Source: Deltaproteobacteria bacterium
GTDB taxonomy: Bacteria > Desulfobacterota > Desulfobacteria > Desulfobacterales > JAFDHS01
Direction: 5' to 3'
DNA length: 6,139 bases
Assembly: GCA_019308655.1 (NCBI GenBank)
Contig: JAFDHS010000062.1
Span: forward strand, 1 to 6,139
The position numbers and the translations under genes are program-made. Of the stretch, positions 1 through 6,139 are shown one piece after another. The notes below the pieces were generated by a model that worked only from the letters and a program-made list of their open reading frames with translations, ran no database searches and was not told where the DNA came from. The number at the start of each line of letters is the position of its first letter. Position 1 is the stretch's first letter.

Positions 1-38
1 ACAAAAAAGGGTTTCCAATAGCTATAGTGGAAACCCTT
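1..38 (-). terminator. Intrinsic terminator of tRNA-Thr
   Basis: A perfect 11-bp inverted repeat (7-17 paired with 28-38) encloses a 10-nt loop. Read leftward, the stem is followed by TTTTGT, and the last two stem bases are also T, giving a U-rich tail of six consecutive U residues. On the plus strand no T-tract follows the stem, so it works for leftward transcription. It lies 10 bp beyond the encoded CCA of the tRNA, as expected for a single-gene tRNA transcript. The window edge cuts the sequence just after the T-tract. Confidence 0.85.
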
Positions 39-48
39 GTAATTTCTT

Positions 49-124
49 TGGAGCCGACGAGCAGACTCGAACTGCTGGCCTGATGATTACGAATCAGCTG
101 CTCTACCACCTGAGCTACGTCGGC
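49..124 (-). tRNA. tRNA-Thr (anticodon CGU), CCA encoded
   Basis: The reverse strand folds as a 76-nt cloverleaf. The 7-bp acceptor stem (GCCGACG with CGTCGGC) is perfect. The D arm is GCTC/GAGC with an 8-nt loop, the T arm is a perfect 5-bp stem around TTCGAGT, the variable loop is 5 nt, and CCA is encoded at 49-51. The anticodon CGT is at 91-89 on the minus strand and reads ACG threonine codons. G35 and U36, and the G1-C72 and C2-G71 pairs, match known threonyl-tRNA synthetase identity elements. Two oddities are seen. The anticodon stem has a C28-U42 mismatch (plus-strand positions 97 and 83), where an ordinary C-G pair would be expected. The discriminator base is U73, whereas E. coli tRNA-Thr species have A73. 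The gene is divergent from mfd and followed directly by a terminator. Confidence 0.95.
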
Positions 125-139
125 TTTGTTTATCTAAAA

Positions 140-167
140 AATATAATCTACAGTAATCATGACACAA
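140..167 (-). promoter_or_regulatory. Possible tRNA-Thr promoter overlapping the mfd start
   Basis: On the minus strand a TTGTGT box (162-167) and a TATATT box (140-145) are separated by 16 bp. Transcription would begin about 7-10 nt before the tRNA 5' end. On the plus strand the same AT-rich stretch contains a perfect TATAAT at 142-147, which could serve mfd, but no -35-like hexamer stands 16-18 bp upstream because that DNA is the tRNA acceptor end. Only 34 bp separate the divergent genes, so any promoters here must overlap each other. This is motif matching by eye in AT-rich DNA; the -35 calls are weak. Confidence 0.35.
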
Positions 168-3100
168 AATCAAGAAAAAAAAACAATAAACTCTTTGATG
201 AACACTATTCGGTCAAGGCGCTGCCGTGTTGATTGCTCCGGTGTATCCGGTTCTGAAAGCGCTTATCTGGTCTCACGGCTGTACAGAAAAATCGGATTGC
301 CTGTGTTTGTTATCGTTGCCGCTCCCAAAGACGGTGAAAAGTTTTTAGAAGACCTGCACTTTTTTTTGGGAACGGACAGGCCCTATACGGCATTTTTTCC
401 GTCTTACAATATATTGCCGTACACCTCTCTCTCCTACCATGCTGAAATTGCTGCAAAGCGCATGAGTATTCTTTATCAGCTCATAGAGAGCAATACCCCT
501 CCCATTGTGGTCACTACCGTGGGCGCTCTGCTTCAAAAACTGATTCCCAGGCAGGAAATCCGTGATTATGCCGAGCTGGTGATGGCCGGTGAAGATATGG
601 ATCGGGACCTTCTGATCGAAAAACTCAATGCCGGGGGGTATGGCCGCTCGACCATCGTAGAGGAACCGGGAGATTACGCCATACGGGGAGGGATTGTGGA
701 CGTTTTCCCCCCCATGTATTCGGATCCCGTAAGAATCGAGTTTTTTGGGGACGAGGTTGATTCCATACGTATCTTTTCCGCGGCAACCCAGCGAAAGACT
801 CAAAGTATTTCAGAAGCCGTCATTCTTCCGGCCGGTGAAGTAATTCTGAAAAAAGAATGCATGGTTGAAATTATCGGCAGGATCAGGGCCCATGCATCTG
901 CTCTGGGTCTTCCGGTGACAAAGGTCCGGGAGTGGGTTGACCGCATTAAGGAGGAAGGCTTTTTCCCCGGCATTGAAAACCTGATTTCGTTGATTTATCC
1001 CAAGGTGGATACCTTCTTTGATTATGTGCCTGAAAATGCGCTGTTTGTTCCGGCTGGTCCGGGGGAACTGGAACATGCGGCGGAAAAACTGGAACATATT
1101 ATTTCAAAGAACTTTTTGACGGCAAAAAACGCCGGCAAGCTTTGCGTTGAACCCAACAGCCTGTATATGACATGGAAACAGGCAAAAGATATTCTATTTT
1201 CAAAAAAACCGCTGTCATTAAAAATGCTCTCCGTATCCAAAGGGGAGGGGGATGAAGAGGAAGATACGCTGCAATGTTCTGTTGCCGTAGAGGACAACAC
1301 CGCCTTAAGCCTTGAACTTAAACATCGCCGTGAAAAGGAAAATCTTCTTTTACCCCTTGCCGACTGGATCAGGGACAAGAAAGATTCCGCATGCACGACC
1401 CTTCTTGTTTGCGGTACAAAATCCCAGGCGCAGAGGATCGAATCCCTTCTTGGGCCCTACGGTATTAAACCCATATTTATTGAGAATTTCCCGGACATAA
1501 AAAAGGGCCGAGGCTTTGTGTATGTCTGCCAGGGTCTGGTCTCTTCGGGATTTGTCTGGCATGATGAATGCCTGGCCGTTGTTACCGAGGATGAAATATT
1601 CGGCAAAAAACAACACAGAAAGAGAAAACCCGGGCAAAAGGTCAGAGCTGAGTTCTTTGCCTTTGAAGATCTTAAAAAAGGAGACCTTGTTGTTCATGTC
1701 GACCACGGGATAGGGCGGTATGAAGGGTTGGTAAAACTCAATTTAAACGGAATCACCAACGATTTTCTGCTGATGAGCTATAAGGATGATGACAAGCTCT
1801 ATCTTCCCGTCGATCGTATGAGCATGGTGCAGAAGTATCTCGGGGTGGAGGGAATCGGGCCGGTTCTTGACAAAATGGGGGGTAAATCATGGGAACGTGT
1901 CAAGGAAAAAGCAAAAAAAACCGTTGAGAAGATTGCCGGCGATCTTCTTAAGCTCTATGCCGAGCGCAAGGTCCATAAGGGATATGCTTTCAGCAAACCG
2001 GATGCTTATTTCAGGGACTTTGAGGCGGGATTTCCCTATGAGGAGACTGCCGGGCAGCTCAAGGCCATCGATGATGTTCTCCATGACATGGAAGATCCTT
2101 CACCCATGGACAGGCTGATCTGCGGAGATGTGGGATACGGTAAAACGGAAGTGGCCCTTCGCGCGGCGTTCAGGGCTGTAAATGACGGCAAGCAGATTGC
2201 CGTCCTGGTCCCCACCACCATTCTTGCCGAACAGCACTTCAAGACGTTTTCCGAGCGTTTTGAACGTTACCCGGTCAATATCCGATCCTTAAACAGATTC
2301 CGCACCCCAAAGGAGCAGCATGCTATTATCGAGGATCTTAAGGCCGGTAAGGTGGATATCATTATCGGGACACACCGGCTTCTTCAGAAAGACATCGGTT
2401 TTAAGGAACTCGGTCTTGTGGTGCTCGATGAAGAGCAGCGTTTTGGGGTCAAACACAAGGAGAAGTTGAAAAAAATAAGGAGCACCGTGGATGTTCTGGC
2501 CCTGAGCGCGACCCCCATCCCCCGAACCCTTCACATGTCCTTGATGGGGGCCCGGGATATCAGTGTTATTGCAACACCGCCCGGGTATCGCCGCTCCATT
2601 GTTTCCTATATTTCTGAATTTGATCCTGTGGTTGTTGCCGAGGCAATCAAAAAGGAGCTTGATCGAAAGGGACAGATTTTTTTTGTACACAACAATATTC
2701 ATAATATATTCAAAATCGCAGGATATTTGCAGGAGCTGGTGCCGGAGGTAAGACTCGGCGTGGCCCACGGCCGTTTGAAAAAGACCGAACTGGAGAACGT
2801 GATGCTTGGGTTCATTAACAAAGAGATCGACATGCTGGTCTGCACCACGATCATCGAGTCCGGGCTTGATATTCCTTCGGCCAATACCATACTGATTAAT
2901 CGTGCGGACAAATTCGGCCTGGCCCAGATTTACCAGTTGCGGGGCCGTGTGGGCCGGTCTGAGGAACAGGCCTACGCCTATCTTTTTATTCCTCCTGAAA
3001 CCACGCTTGGCAGGGACGCCCAGAAACGCTTGAAAGTATTAATGGAACACAGCGATCTGGGTTCCGGTTTTCAGATTGCCATGAGTGATCTGCAGATCAG

Positions 3101-3674
3101 AGGAGGGGGGGCCGCATTGGGTATTTCCCAGTCCGGTCATATTGCGGCCCTGGGGTATGATATGTTTCTTCAGCTGATGGAAAATGCCATATCCGAGCAA
3201 AAAGGGGAACCGGTTGTCGAGAGTCTGGAGCCGGAAATCAACATTCCCATGTCTGCATTTATTTCCGAATCTTATATTTCTGATATTGATCAGCGGCTTT
3301 CAGCATACCGCCGTCTGGCCAACATGACGGAACTTAAAGAGATTGCAGGATTCAAAGAAGAGTTGATCGATCGTTACGGTGCTCTGCCGGTTGAAACGGG
3401 CAGCCTGCTTTTAAAAATTATGCTTAAGGTCTTGTCAATCAAAGCGGGAATAAAACGTCTCGACCTGGCCGGCCGGTATCTTTCCATTTATTTTTCCGAG
3501 GCCCATCAAAAAAATCCTTTGGGCATTGTGGATATGATCACATCGGAACCCAAGCGTTTTGAATTTACACCCGATCATATTTTAAAGGTAAAACTTTCAA
3601 AAAGCATGGATAACGGTTATCTGGCCGAGATCAAAAACATCTTGAAAATGATTGCTCAGCGTGTTAATTTTTAA
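159..3674 (+). CDS. mfd: Transcription-repair coupling factor Mfd
   Basis: This is a cytoplasmic ATP-driven DNA translocase that removes RNA polymerase stalled at lesions and recruits UvrA for nucleotide excision repair. The 1171 residues compare with about 1150 in E. coli. The N-terminal UvrB-like module (about 15-340) has a degenerate Walker A (GVSGSESA, 28-35), as expected for Mfd, and the GDYAIRGGIVDVFPP segment (171-185) of the UvrA-binding region. The RNA polymerase-interacting domain is near 490-565 (DLVVHVDHGIGRYEGL from 509). The RecG-like motor has Walker A GDVGYGKT (656-663), DEEQ (757-760), SATPIPRT (783-790) and QLRGRVGRS (926-934). The TRG motif follows with R981 and RGGGAALG, and the TRCF C-terminal domain is about 1025-1150. 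All motor motifs are intact. In-frame TAA at 144-146 limits the start to ATG 159 or the internal ATG 198; neither has a Shine-Dalgarno sequence. The gene is divergent from tRNA-Thr. Confidence 0.98.
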   Translation: MTQNQEKKTINSLMNTIRSRRCRVDCSGVSGSESAYLVSRLYRKIGLPVFVIVAAPKDGEKFLEDLHFFLGTDRPYTAFFPSYNILPYTSLSYHAEIAAKRMSILYQLIESNTPPIVVTTVGALLQKLIPRQEIRDYAELVMAGEDMDRDLLIEKLNAGGYGRSTIVEEPGDYAIRGGIVDVFPPMYSDPVRIEFFGDEVDSIRIFSAATQRKTQSISEAVILPAGEVILKKECMVEIIGRIRAHASALGLPVTKVREWVDRIKEEGFFPGIENLISLIYPKVDTFFDYVPENALFVPAGPGELEHAAEKLEHIISKNFLTAKNAGKLCVEPNSLYMTWKQAKDILFSKKPLSLKMLSVSKGEGDEEEDTLQCSVAVEDNTALSLELKHRREKENLLLPLADWIRDKKDSACTTLLVCGTKSQAQRIESLLGPYGIKPIFIENFPDIKKGRGFVYVCQGLVSSGFVWHDECLAVVTEDEIFGKKQHRKRKPGQKVRAEFFAFEDLKKGDLVVHVDHGIGRYEGLVKLNLNGITNDFLLMSYKDDDKLYLPVDRMSMVQKYLGVEGIGPVLDKMGGKSWERVKEKAKKTVEKIAGDLLKLYAERKVHKGYAFSKPDAYFRDFEAGFPYEETAGQLKAIDDVLHDMEDPSPMDRLICGDVGYGKTEVALRAAFRAVNDGKQIAVLVPTTILAEQHFKTFSERFERYPVNIRSLNRFRTPKEQHAIIEDLKAGKVDIIIGTHRLLQKDIGFKELGLVVLDEEQRFGVKHKEKLKKIRSTVDVLALSATPIPRTLHMSLMGARDISVIATPPGYRRSIVSYISEFDPVVVAEAIKKELDRKGQIFFVHNNIHNIFKIAGYLQELVPEVRLGVAHGRLKKTELENVMLGFINKEIDMLVCTTIIESGLDIPSANTILINRADKFGLAQIYQLRGRVGRSEEQAYAYLFIPPETTLGRDAQKRLKVLMEHSDLGSGFQIAMSDLQIRGGGAALGISQSGHIAALGYDMFLQLMENAISEQKGEPVVESLEPEINIPMSAFISESYISDIDQRLSAYRRLANMTELKEIAGFKEELIDRYGALPVETGSLLLKIMLKVLSIKAGIKRLDLAGRYLSIYFSEAHQKNPLGIVDMITSEPKRFEFTPDHILKVKLSKSMDNGYLAEIKNILKMIAQRVNF

Positions 3675-3719
3675 AAGTTTTACTCCCCCCTGATCTGAAA
3701 GTTCCGAACAGGATATCTT

Positions 3720-3782
3720 ATGGCACGATTCTCATTTGTAAAATCCTCGGAAAAAATATTGCTTTTTGACCGACCCCAATAA
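3720..3782 (+). CDS. Possible 20-codon leader ORF before the surA-like gene
   Basis: An ATG at 3720 is preceded by AGGA (3710-3713) with a 6-nt spacer, a better ribosome binding site than mfd has. It opens a 20-residue ORF, MARFSFVKSSEKILLFDRPQ, ending in TAA at 3780-3782, 30 bp before the chosen surA-like start. The peptide matches no family I recognise and has neither a run of one amino acid, as in attenuation leaders, nor a membrane segment. It could be a translated leader that affects initiation of the next gene, or simply chance. The evidence is the start codon, site spacing and position only; an ORF this short is expected by chance fairly often. Confidence 0.2.
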   Translation: MARFSFVKSSEKILLFDRPQ

Positions 3783-3799
3783 TGACCTGTAAGTATTAT

Positions 3800-3805
3800 G
3801 GAGAG
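3800..3805 (+). promoter_or_regulatory. Shine-Dalgarno that fixes the surA-like start
   Basis: GGAGAG lies 7-9 nt before ATG 3813, a good position for ribosome binding. The upstream in-frame ATG at 3798 overlaps this site and has no purine-rich sequence in front of it (the preceding bases are gacctgtaagtatt). The 335-residue product from 3813 is therefore preferred over the 340-residue form. Confidence 0.65.
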
Positions 3806-3812
3806 CGTTTTT

Positions 3813-4820
3813 ATGTGCAGACTTAAATCTCTGTTAAAAGATTATGGATATGGTCCGAAATTCATGATTTTGTTTTATACGATCCTGTTTTGTGCCGTAG
3901 TCGATATTGCTTTTGCGCAAGTTGTCGATCGGCTTGTAGCCGTAGTGAATGATGATATAATTCTGGCTTCCGAGTTGGACCAGGCATTGGACCCTTATGC
4001 GCAAAGGATAAAAGCGCAGGGCTATTCCGTTGACAAAGAGCGCCAATTGCTCTTTAAAGTTCGGAATGATATACTCAGCCAGCTCATTGACGGGAAACTT
4101 ACCGACCAGGAAATAAAACGGTTAAACATTACAATAAATGAAAAAGAAGTAGATGATACAATTGAGGGATTGAAAGAAAAAAATTTTTTCACTGATGAGG
4201 ATTTAAGGAAGGCATTGGCCGGGCAAGGGCTGACCTTTGAGGCATATCGTGAAAATCTGAAGAAGAATATGCTCAGATCCAGACTGGTCAACTTTAAAAT
4301 AAAGTCCAAGGTGGTCATCACCAAAGAGGATACCCGGGCCTATTATGACTCTCATCATGACAAGTACGGCGTAGAAAAAAAATATCACCTCCGTAATATC
4401 ATTATGGAAGTCGGCCCCTCAGCCACCGATGAAGATAAACTTGTGGTCTTAAGAAAAATGGAAGCGGTTCTTGAAAAGTTAAAACAAGGACAACTCTTTG
4501 AAACCATGGCCAGGAATTTTTCCCAATCAACACTTGCCGACAAAGGGGGAGACCTGGGATTTTTTAAAATGGATGAACTTTCCCCCCAATTGCAAGAGGA
4601 AATCAAAGGGAAAAATGCCGGTGAGTTTACCGACGTCATCGATACGGAACAGGGGTATCAAATCTTTTTTGTCGAGGAGATGGTAAACACTCCCGGCAAA
4701 TCTTTTGAAGAGGCGGCCCCTGTGATTGAAGAACAACTTTACCATGATATGTTGGATGAAAAATTTCAGTCATGGCTTGCGGAGCTTCGAAAACGGTCTC
4801 ACATAAAGATCATGAAATAG
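3813..4820 (+). CDS. surA: SurA-like periplasmic chaperone with one parvulin domain
   Basis: This is an exported chaperone predicted to help outer-membrane proteins fold in the periplasm. Residue numbers are for the 335-residue form from ATG 3813. The signal peptide has a basic n-region (K5, K9, K16), a hydrophobic core at about 17-30 and a likely cleavage in AFA|QVV after A35. The SurA N-terminal domain begins at once with VVDRLVAVVNDDIILASELD and continues, mostly helical and charged, to about 185. A single parvulin domain spans about 191-290 and includes GGDLGFF (245-251). A C-terminal helix closes the protein. E. coli SurA has about 428 residues and two parvulin domains, so this is a shorter single-domain form. 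Both usual parvulin histidines are replaced, with N195 in YHLRNIIM and Q283 in GYQIFF, so isomerase activity is doubtful. The alternatives are a PpiC/PrsA-type isomerase or a 340-residue form from 3798. The gene lies downstream of mfd, a linkage I recall in related bacteria. Confidence 0.88.
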   Translation: MCRLKSLLKDYGYGPKFMILFYTILFCAVVDIAFAQVVDRLVAVVNDDIILASELDQALDPYAQRIKAQGYSVDKERQLLFKVRNDILSQLIDGKLTDQEIKRLNITINEKEVDDTIEGLKEKNFFTDEDLRKALAGQGLTFEAYRENLKKNMLRSRLVNFKIKSKVVITKEDTRAYYDSHHDKYGVEKKYHLRNIIMEVGPSATDEDKLVVLRKMEAVLEKLKQGQLFETMARNFSQSTLADKGGDLGFFKMDELSPQLQEEIKGKNAGEFTDVIDTEQGYQIFFVEEMVNTPGKSFEEAAPVIEEQLYHDMLDEKFQSWLAELRKRSHIKIMK

Positions 4821-4853
4821 TCTTTCACACACACAAAAAACAGGCTTTTTGAT

Positions 4854-6139
4854 ATGCTGCATGATCGTAATAAAATTCTTATCGAAAGTATTAAGCGATT
4901 GCTGAGGAGAGGGGCCGTATCCCACCTCCGCAAGATTGTCAACAAGACCCATGCGGCTGATTTATCAGTTGTTTTCAATTCGTTATCCATATCCAACCAG
5001 CGTAACCTTTTTGCCATGATCAAGGACCCTGAACAAAAGGGGGCCCTTTTCAGCGAGCTTGATGAAAATACTCTGCTGGGATTTATTGAAGAGATGGATC
5101 TGGATGATATCGTCGAAATACTGGAACTTATGCCCTCCGACGATGTTGCGGACCTGATCGGAAAACTGCCCGAAGAAAAGTCTGATGCCATTCTTGAAAA
5201 GATGAAAAAGGAGGAGTCCCAAGAGGTTGAAGACCTGCTTCGTTATAAAGATGATACGGCAGGCGGCATCATGGTTCCTGATTTTATCGCTTTGAGAGAG
5301 GATACCACGGCCAAGGAAGCGATTGAATCACTGCAGAAAGAGCATATGGACGTGGAGATGCCTTTTTACCTTTATGTGGTCGATGACTATGGCAAACTGG
5401 TGGGAGTCAGTTCTCTGAGACAGCTTGTTGTGGTTCCGTCCGAGACACCTCTTAAGAATTTCATGGCCACAGACGTCTTTTCCGTCCAAACCGATATGGA
5501 CCAGGAAGAGGTGGCAAAACTTGTTGCCAACTATAATATATTGGCTGTGCCGGTAGTAGATGAGACAAACAAACTGGTCGGTATTGTTACCGTCGATGAT
5601 GTTATTGATATCTTCAGGGAAGAGGCAACGGAGGATATTTTGAGAATGGCCGGGGTGGGAGAGGAGTTTGTTGAAACTCAATCCGTCTTAAGAAGCACGA
5701 AAATCCGCCTGCCATGGTTGTTTGCGAGTTGTATCGGTGGAATCGTCGCCTTTTTTGTTATCAGCCGGTTTGAAGAAAGTCTGACCAAGTTTACTTATCT
5801 TGCGGCTTTTATCCCTGTTATCATGGGAATGGGGGGAAATATCGGCACCCAGTCCTCCACCATCGTGGTCCGGGGTCTGGCAACAGGACGTCTGAACATC
5901 AGACATTTCTGGCCCGTTGTTTTAAAGGAGCTTAGCATCGGTCTTATTCTAGGGGTTGTTTATGGAATCCTCATCGCCGTTGTCGCACAGGCCCAATTCA
6001 GTAAGGCAGCGCTTGCCATAGCCGTAGGTATTGCCGTTCTTTCATCCATGTCCGTGGCTGCACTGGTAGGCTCTCTGGTACCCATGCTTTTTGCCAGGAT
6101 AAATATTGATCCTGCCGTGGCCACCGGTCCTTTTGTTAC
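4854..6139 (+). CDS. mgtE: Magnesium transporter MgtE, 3' end beyond the window
   Basis: This is an inner-membrane Mg2+ channel/transporter of the MgtE family, normally a homodimer gated by cytoplasmic Mg2+ sensing. The 428 residues present read without interruption. They comprise an acidic helical N domain (about 1-130, with EEMDLDDIVEIL and LMPSDDVADLIGKLP), two CBS domains (about 135-195 and 200-262, starting at TAGGIMVPDF and NFMATDVFSV), a linking or plug helix (about 265-283), and membrane helices near 286-305, 315-335, 356-380 and 385-413. The family signatures PVIMGMGGNIGTQSS (321-335) and NIDPAVATGPFV (417-428) are present. The family is about 450 residues long, so the last membrane helix, including its pore-lining aspartate, lies outside the window. 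ATG 4854 is the first possible start after the surA-like stop codon, which lies in the same frame. Its ribosome site is weak (CAGG, 4841-4844). The 33-bp gap suggests co-transcription with the surA-like gene. No M-box-like leader is seen or would fit. Confidence 0.96.
   Translation, partial: MLHDRNKILIESIKRLLRRGAVSHLRKIVNKTHAADLSVVFNSLSISNQRNLFAMIKDPEQKGALFSELDENTLLGFIEEMDLDDIVEILELMPSDDVADLIGKLPEEKSDAILEKMKKEESQEVEDLLRYKDDTAGGIMVPDFIALREDTTAKEAIESLQKEHMDVEMPFYLYVVDDYGKLVGVSSLRQLVVVPSETPLKNFMATDVFSVQTDMDQEEVAKLVANYNILAVPVVDETNKLVGIVTVDDVIDIFREEATEDILRMAGVGEEFVETQSVLRSTKIRLPWLFASCIGGIVAFFVISRFEESLTKFTYLAAFIPVIMGMGGNIGTQSSTIVVRGLATGRLNIRHFWPVVLKELSIGLILGVVYGILIAVVAQAQFSKAALAIAVGIAVLSSMSVAALVGSLVPMLFARINIDPAVATGPFV

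Noticed and set aside
345..803. 152-codon antisense ORF inside mfd
   Set aside because: It lies opposite a well-conserved part of mfd, its product resembles nothing I know, and it has the character of a shadow of the sense codons. The same applies to the minus-strand ORFs at 810-1097, 1022-1396, 1350-1706 and 2289-2768, and to those opposite the surA-like and mgtE genes.
3675..3719. Terminator directly after mfd
   Set aside because: The bases after the stop codon include an AT-rich dyad (TTTTAAAAGTTTTA) but no GC stem followed by a T-tract, so read-through into the next gene is likely.
3739..3744. Promoter for the surA-like gene (TAAAAT as -10)
   Set aside because: The hexamer matches 5 of 6 consensus bases, but no -35-like box lies 16-18 bp upstream. 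The TTGACC at 3766-3771 has no matching -10 at proper spacing before the start codon.
3747..3773. Hairpin TCGG-AAAAA / TTTTT-GA-CCGA before the surA-like gene
   Set aside because: It has only 9 pairs, five of them A-T, with a two-base bulge and no T-tract afterwards. It is too weak to call a terminator or a structured RNA on its own.
3813..3917. Lipoprotein signal in the SurA-like precursor (Cys27)
   Set aside because: The residues before the cysteine are ILF, and Phe at the -1 position does not fit a lipobox. The AFA cleavage site downstream fits signal peptidase I better.
4826..4850. CA-repeat and A5/T5 hairpin between the surA-like gene and mgtE
   Set aside because: The hairpin AAAAA-CAGGC-TTTTT has only A-T pairs and would be unstable. 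The CA run is about five units, too short to count as a notable repeat.
4821..4853. Magnesium riboswitch (M-box or mgtA-type leader) for mgtE
   Set aside because: Only 33 bp lie between the preceding stop codon and the mgtE start, far too little for such an RNA, and no structured leader is seen.

Overview
The window looks like ordinary chromosomal housekeeping DNA from a Gram-negative bacterium. It is most likely a member of Desulfobacterota (the former Deltaproteobacteria), perhaps Desulfobacterales. This rests on the style of the Mfd and SurA-like proteins and on gene order as recalled, not on a search. No insertion sequence, prophage gene, CRISPR array or other accessory element is visible.

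Layout. Positions 1-124 hold a leftward unit: a tRNA-Thr gene (anticodon CGU, CCA encoded) followed by a strong intrinsic terminator at the left edge. A 34-bp gap separates the tRNA from the divergent, rightward mfd gene (159-3674), which is complete and encodes a 1171-residue transcription-repair coupling factor. A 138-bp spacer follows. It has no convincing terminator but contains a possible 20-codon leader ORF with its own ribosome binding site. Next is a SurA-type periplasmic chaperone with one parvulin domain (3813-4820). After 33 bp comes mgtE, a magnesium channel/transporter gene that runs off the right edge about 20-30 codons before its expected end.

The three protein genes point the same way with no clear terminator between them, so mfd, the surA-like gene and mgtE may be co-transcribed, at least by read-through. 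Their functions are not obviously linked: transcription-coupled DNA repair in the cytoplasm, outer-membrane protein folding in the periplasm, and Mg2+ uptake at the inner membrane.

No new biological system was found. The points most worth a second look are the loss of both conserved active-site histidines in the SurA-like parvulin domain, a C28-U42 mismatch in the anticodon stem of the tRNA, the small leader ORF before the surA-like gene, and the lack of a Shine-Dalgarno sequence at mfd, whose first codons include a nine-A tract.
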